Shown in pieces: positions 5,713 through 7,328 of a stretch of DNA of 7,328 nucleotides. The notes beneath the pieces were generated by a model. It did no database searches. It was not told the DNA's origin and was given only the letters and a program-made list of their open reading frames with translations. The DNA is taken from NCBI GenBank assembly GCA_002295325.1, contig DBGA01000042.1:55268-62595 (forward strand), read 5' to 3'. The first letter of the stretch is position 1, and every line of letters starts with the position of its first letter. This DNA is from Ruminococcaceae bacterium UBA866 (GTDB taxonomy: Bacteria; Bacillota; Clostridia; Oscillospirales; Ruminococcaceae). The translations under genes were made by a program, and so were the position numbers.

Positions 5713-6996
5713 CTATTGAGCCATGCCCATTTCGTTGTCTGGCTTTGTTATTTTTGTGATATCTGCACCAAGTGCACGAAGTTTCACCTCAATATTTTCA
5801 TAGCCTCGTTCCACGTGGAAGATATCCTCAACCTCGGTTATTCCATCAGCGGCGAGTGCTGCAATAATAAGTGCTGCACCTGCTCGCAGGTCGGTAGCTT
5901 TTACCGGTGCTGCTGAAAATTTAGTAACTCCCTCAATAATGGCAATTCTGCCATCAACGGAGATATCTGCACCTAGTCGTCTAAGTTCATCAACATATTT
6001 AAAGCGGTTATCCCAAACTCCCTCAGATACAATGCTTGTACCCTCTGCAAGGCATAGCAATACGCTGATTTGCGGTTGCATATCAGTAGGGAAACCTGGA
6101 TGTGGCATTGTTTTCACATTTGATTTAACAAAAGGCTTGTCCCCTGTTACACGAATAGAATCATCATACTCGATAACAGTTACGCCAATTTTTTGAAGTT
6201 TTGAAGTAATAGATTCCAAATGCTTTGGAATGACATTTTTGATTAAAACGTCACCATGGGTAGCGGCAGCCGCCACCATATAAGTTCCAGCCTCAATTTG
6301 GTCTGGGATAATTGAATAAGTAGTTCCGTGCATTTTACTCACGCCACGAATTTTGATAACGTCAGTTCCAGCACCCATAATGTCGGCACCCATAGAGTTT
6401 AAAAAGTTTGCAAGGTCAACAATATGTGGTTCTTTCGCTGCATTTTCAATGACAGTTTGTCCATTTGCCAAAGATGCTGCAAGCATTGCATTAATCGTAC
6501 CACCAACGGTTACAATATCAAAGTAGATATGTGCTCCGTTTAGCTCAGTAGCAGTCAATGCTACCATTCCAGATTCAACGCTCCACTCAGCACCTAGTGC
6601 ATTAAAGCTTTTTAAATGTTGGTCAATTGGTCTAACACCGAAATCACAACCGCCTGGTAGTGCTACCTTTGCACTATGAAATTTTCCCAGCAAAACCCCT
6701 AAAAAATAGCAAGAAGCACGCATATGCCTCGCTTTTTCATATGGTACTTCAGGAACAGTAATATTTGAAGTGTCGATTTCCAATGTGTTTTTATTTATAA
6801 CTTTGATGGAAGCACCCATCTCGCTCAAAATTTTTATCGTAATCGCAACATCGCTGATGTTAGGAATATTTTCAATGATACATGGGCCACCCGCTAAAAT
6901 TGTAGCAGGTAATATTGCAACAGCGGCATTTTTTGCGCCACTGATTTCAACTTCGCCACGAAGTCTATTTGAACCCTTAATTACATATTTTTCCAA
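5713..6996 (-). CDS. murA: UDP-N-acetylglucosamine 1-carboxyvinyltransferase (MurA)
   Basis: 427 residues, the usual family length. MurA transfers enolpyruvyl from PEP to UDP-GlcNAc, the first committed step of peptidoglycan synthesis, in the cytoplasm. Lys22 and Asn23 (SGAKNAA), the loop cysteine Cys117 in LPGGCDFGVRP (fosfomycin target, equivalent to E. coli Cys115), the PHPGFPTDMQ motif with the catalytic Asp, and ERGYENIEVKLRALGAD near the C-terminus are all present. The cysteine makes fosfomycin sensitivity at the target likely. The start is TTG at 6996, eight bases after AAAGGAG (7011-7005). A GTG-initiated reading from 7038 would begin upstream of the predicted transcription start near 7020, and residues 2 onward (EKYVIKGSNRLRGEVEISG) are where the family begins. 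Many Firmicutes carry two MurA copies; I cannot tell which one this is. Confidence 0.97.
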   Translation of the reverse strand: MEKYVIKGSNRLRGEVEISGAKNAAVAILPATILAGGPCIIENIPNISDVAITIKILSEMGASIKVINKNTLEIDTSNITVPEVPYEKARHMRASCYFLGVLLGKFHSAKVALPGGCDFGVRPIDQHLKSFNALGAEWSVESGMVALTATELNGAHIYFDIVTVGGTINAMLAASLANGQTVIENAAKEPHIVDLANFLNSMGADIMGAGTDVIKIRGVSKMHGTTYSIIPDQIEAGTYMVAAAATHGDVLIKNVIPKHLESITSKLQKIGVTVIEYDDSIRVTGDKPFVKSNVKTMPHPGFPTDMQPQISVLLCLAEGTSIVSEGVWDNRFKYVDELRRLGADISVDGRIAIIEGVTKFSAAPVKATDLRAGAALIIAALAADGITEVEDIFHVERGYENIEVKLRALGADITKITKPDNEMGMAQ

Positions 6997-7004
6997 AGCG
7001 TTCT

Positions 7005-7011
7005 CTCCTTT
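7005..7011 (-). promoter_or_regulatory. Strong ribosome binding site fixing the TTG start of murA
   Basis: AAAGGAG lies eight bases before TTG at 6996. It sets the start downstream of the in-frame GTG at 7038. A rare initiator next to a near-ideal site may tune expression. Confidence 0.85.
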
Positions 7012-7026
7012 GTGTTTTTCGGTATT

Positions 7027-7055
7027 AGTATACCACAATAGACAGTAAAATAAAA
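7027..7055 (-). promoter_or_regulatory. Extended -10 promoter of murA
   Basis: Minus strand: -10 TATACT (7032-7027) preceded directly by TGG (7035-7033), an extended -10. A weak -35, TTTTAT (7055-7050), lies 17 bases upstream. Transcription should start near 7020 with a short leader of about 24 bases. Confidence 0.7.
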
Positions 7056-7084
7056 GCTTTTTTTATTATTGTGAAATTTTTCAA

Positions 7085-7140
7085 TGTAATAAAGTGTAAT
7101 TTTCCCTTTGGTAATATTGAATATAATTTTCAAATGTAAT
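7085..7140 (+). repeat. Phased TGTAAT half-sites upstream of the murA promoter
   Basis: TGTAAT occurs at 7085-7090, 7095-7100 and 7135-7140 on the plus strand; starts are 10 and 40 bases apart, so all face one side of the helix. The outer copies lie in a 16-base near-repeat (7075-7090 and 7125-7140, 14 of 16 identical) shifted by 50 bases. Direct repeats of this type are used by OmpR-family regulators such as WalR. The rest of 7056-7170 is AT-rich with no gene. Confidence 0.3.
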
Positions 7141-7170
7141 TTGTAGGGTCTATTCATCTGATTTTTTGAA

Positions 7171-7201
7171 GTAAAAAATTAGGGCATCAAAATGATGCCC
7201 C
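7171..7201 (-). terminator. Intrinsic terminator of the right-edge membrane-protein gene
   Basis: On the minus strand GGGCATCA (7200-7193), loop TTT, TGATGCCC (7189-7182) form a perfect 8-bp stem followed by TAATTTTTTAC. The hairpin starts about 14 bases after the stop codon at 7215. It separates this gene from murA. Confidence 0.85.
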
Positions 7202-7214
7202 AAATATACTTTAA

Positions 7215-7328
7215 TTATACAGTTTTTAGTGGCGCTCTTCTAACAAGCAAAACGCTAAACAGATACAAAATTGCTGAAATAATTAACGCTATTAAAAGCA
7301 TATTGTATGGGCTAGATTTTAGAAAATT
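7215..7328 (-). CDS. C-terminal end of a membrane protein (5' part outside the window)
   Basis: The last 37 codons of a minus-strand gene are visible, in frame to the right edge and ending in TAA. They encode SSPYNMLLIALIISAIL, YLFSVLLV, then a basic tail RRAPLKTV. This is one terminal transmembrane helix followed by a short positively charged end, probably cytoplasmic. Such an ending is common in ABC-2-type permeases, but too little is visible to name a family. A strong terminator just after the stop supports this being a real gene end and not a chance frame. Confidence 0.65.
   Translation of the reverse strand, partial: NFLKSSPYNMLLIALIISAILYLFSVLLVRRAPLKTV

Noticed and set aside
5713..7038. 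Longer murA starting at GTG 7038
   Set aside because: That codon lies upstream of the predicted transcription start near 7020, and the added 14 residues do not match the family. TTG at 6996 has the Shine-Dalgarno.
7161..7201. Plus-strand terminator at the right edge
   Set aside because: The T-run lies on the minus-strand 3' side of the stem. The plus-strand side continues CAAATATAC, and there is no plus-strand gene to end.

Overview
The window reads as a stretch of chromosome from a low-GC Gram-positive bacterium of the Clostridia. The evidence is a WalJ/YycJ-type metallo-hydrolase, RlmH, a YlmC/YmxH-family PRC-barrel protein, a lipoprotein with a Ser/Lys/Pro wall-spanning linker, purine-rich Shine-Dalgarno sequences and AT-rich sigma-A-type promoters. 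A group near Oscillospirales/Ruminococcaceae fits the overall feel, but that is an inference without a database search. Every credible gene lies on the minus strand, so transcription runs from high to low coordinates.

In transcription order: (i) 7328-7215 is the 3' end of a membrane-protein gene, closed by a clear intrinsic terminator (7171-7201). (ii) A promoter at 7027-7055 drives murA (6996-5713, TTG start). It is followed by a strong hairpin (5670-5689), then the walJ-like MBL hydrolase (5631-4840), rlmH (4699-4223), a ylmC/ymxH-like PRC-barrel gene (4124-3831) and an unrecognised two-TM membrane protein with a long cytoplasmic tail (3812-2805). A probable terminator sits at 2773-2797. 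(iii) A well-formed promoter (2626-2654) starts a second unit. It holds a lipoprotein with a GHL10 (DUF187-type) glycoside hydrolase domain (2596-1232) and, downstream, a membrane-anchored and diverged relative of the same barrel that runs off the left edge (1102-1).

The theme is cell-envelope and ribosome housekeeping. MurA commits UDP-GlcNAc to peptidoglycan. The WalJ-like hydrolase belongs to a family tied to wall homeostasis in Bacillus. RlmH methylates 23S rRNA. The lipoprotein may act on glycan strands at the cell surface. walJ and rlmH are close neighbours here as in Bacillus, but without walRKHI between murA and walJ.

I see no phage, CRISPR, transposase, toxin-antitoxin or defence genes, and no clearly new system. 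The items most worth a second look are the degenerate GHL10 paralogue, the orphan membrane protein in the murA-rlmH neighbourhood, a hairpin overlapping the ylmC-like Shine-Dalgarno, a run of inverted repeats between rlmH and the ylmC-like gene, and a 33-bp palindrome between the two GHL10 genes.
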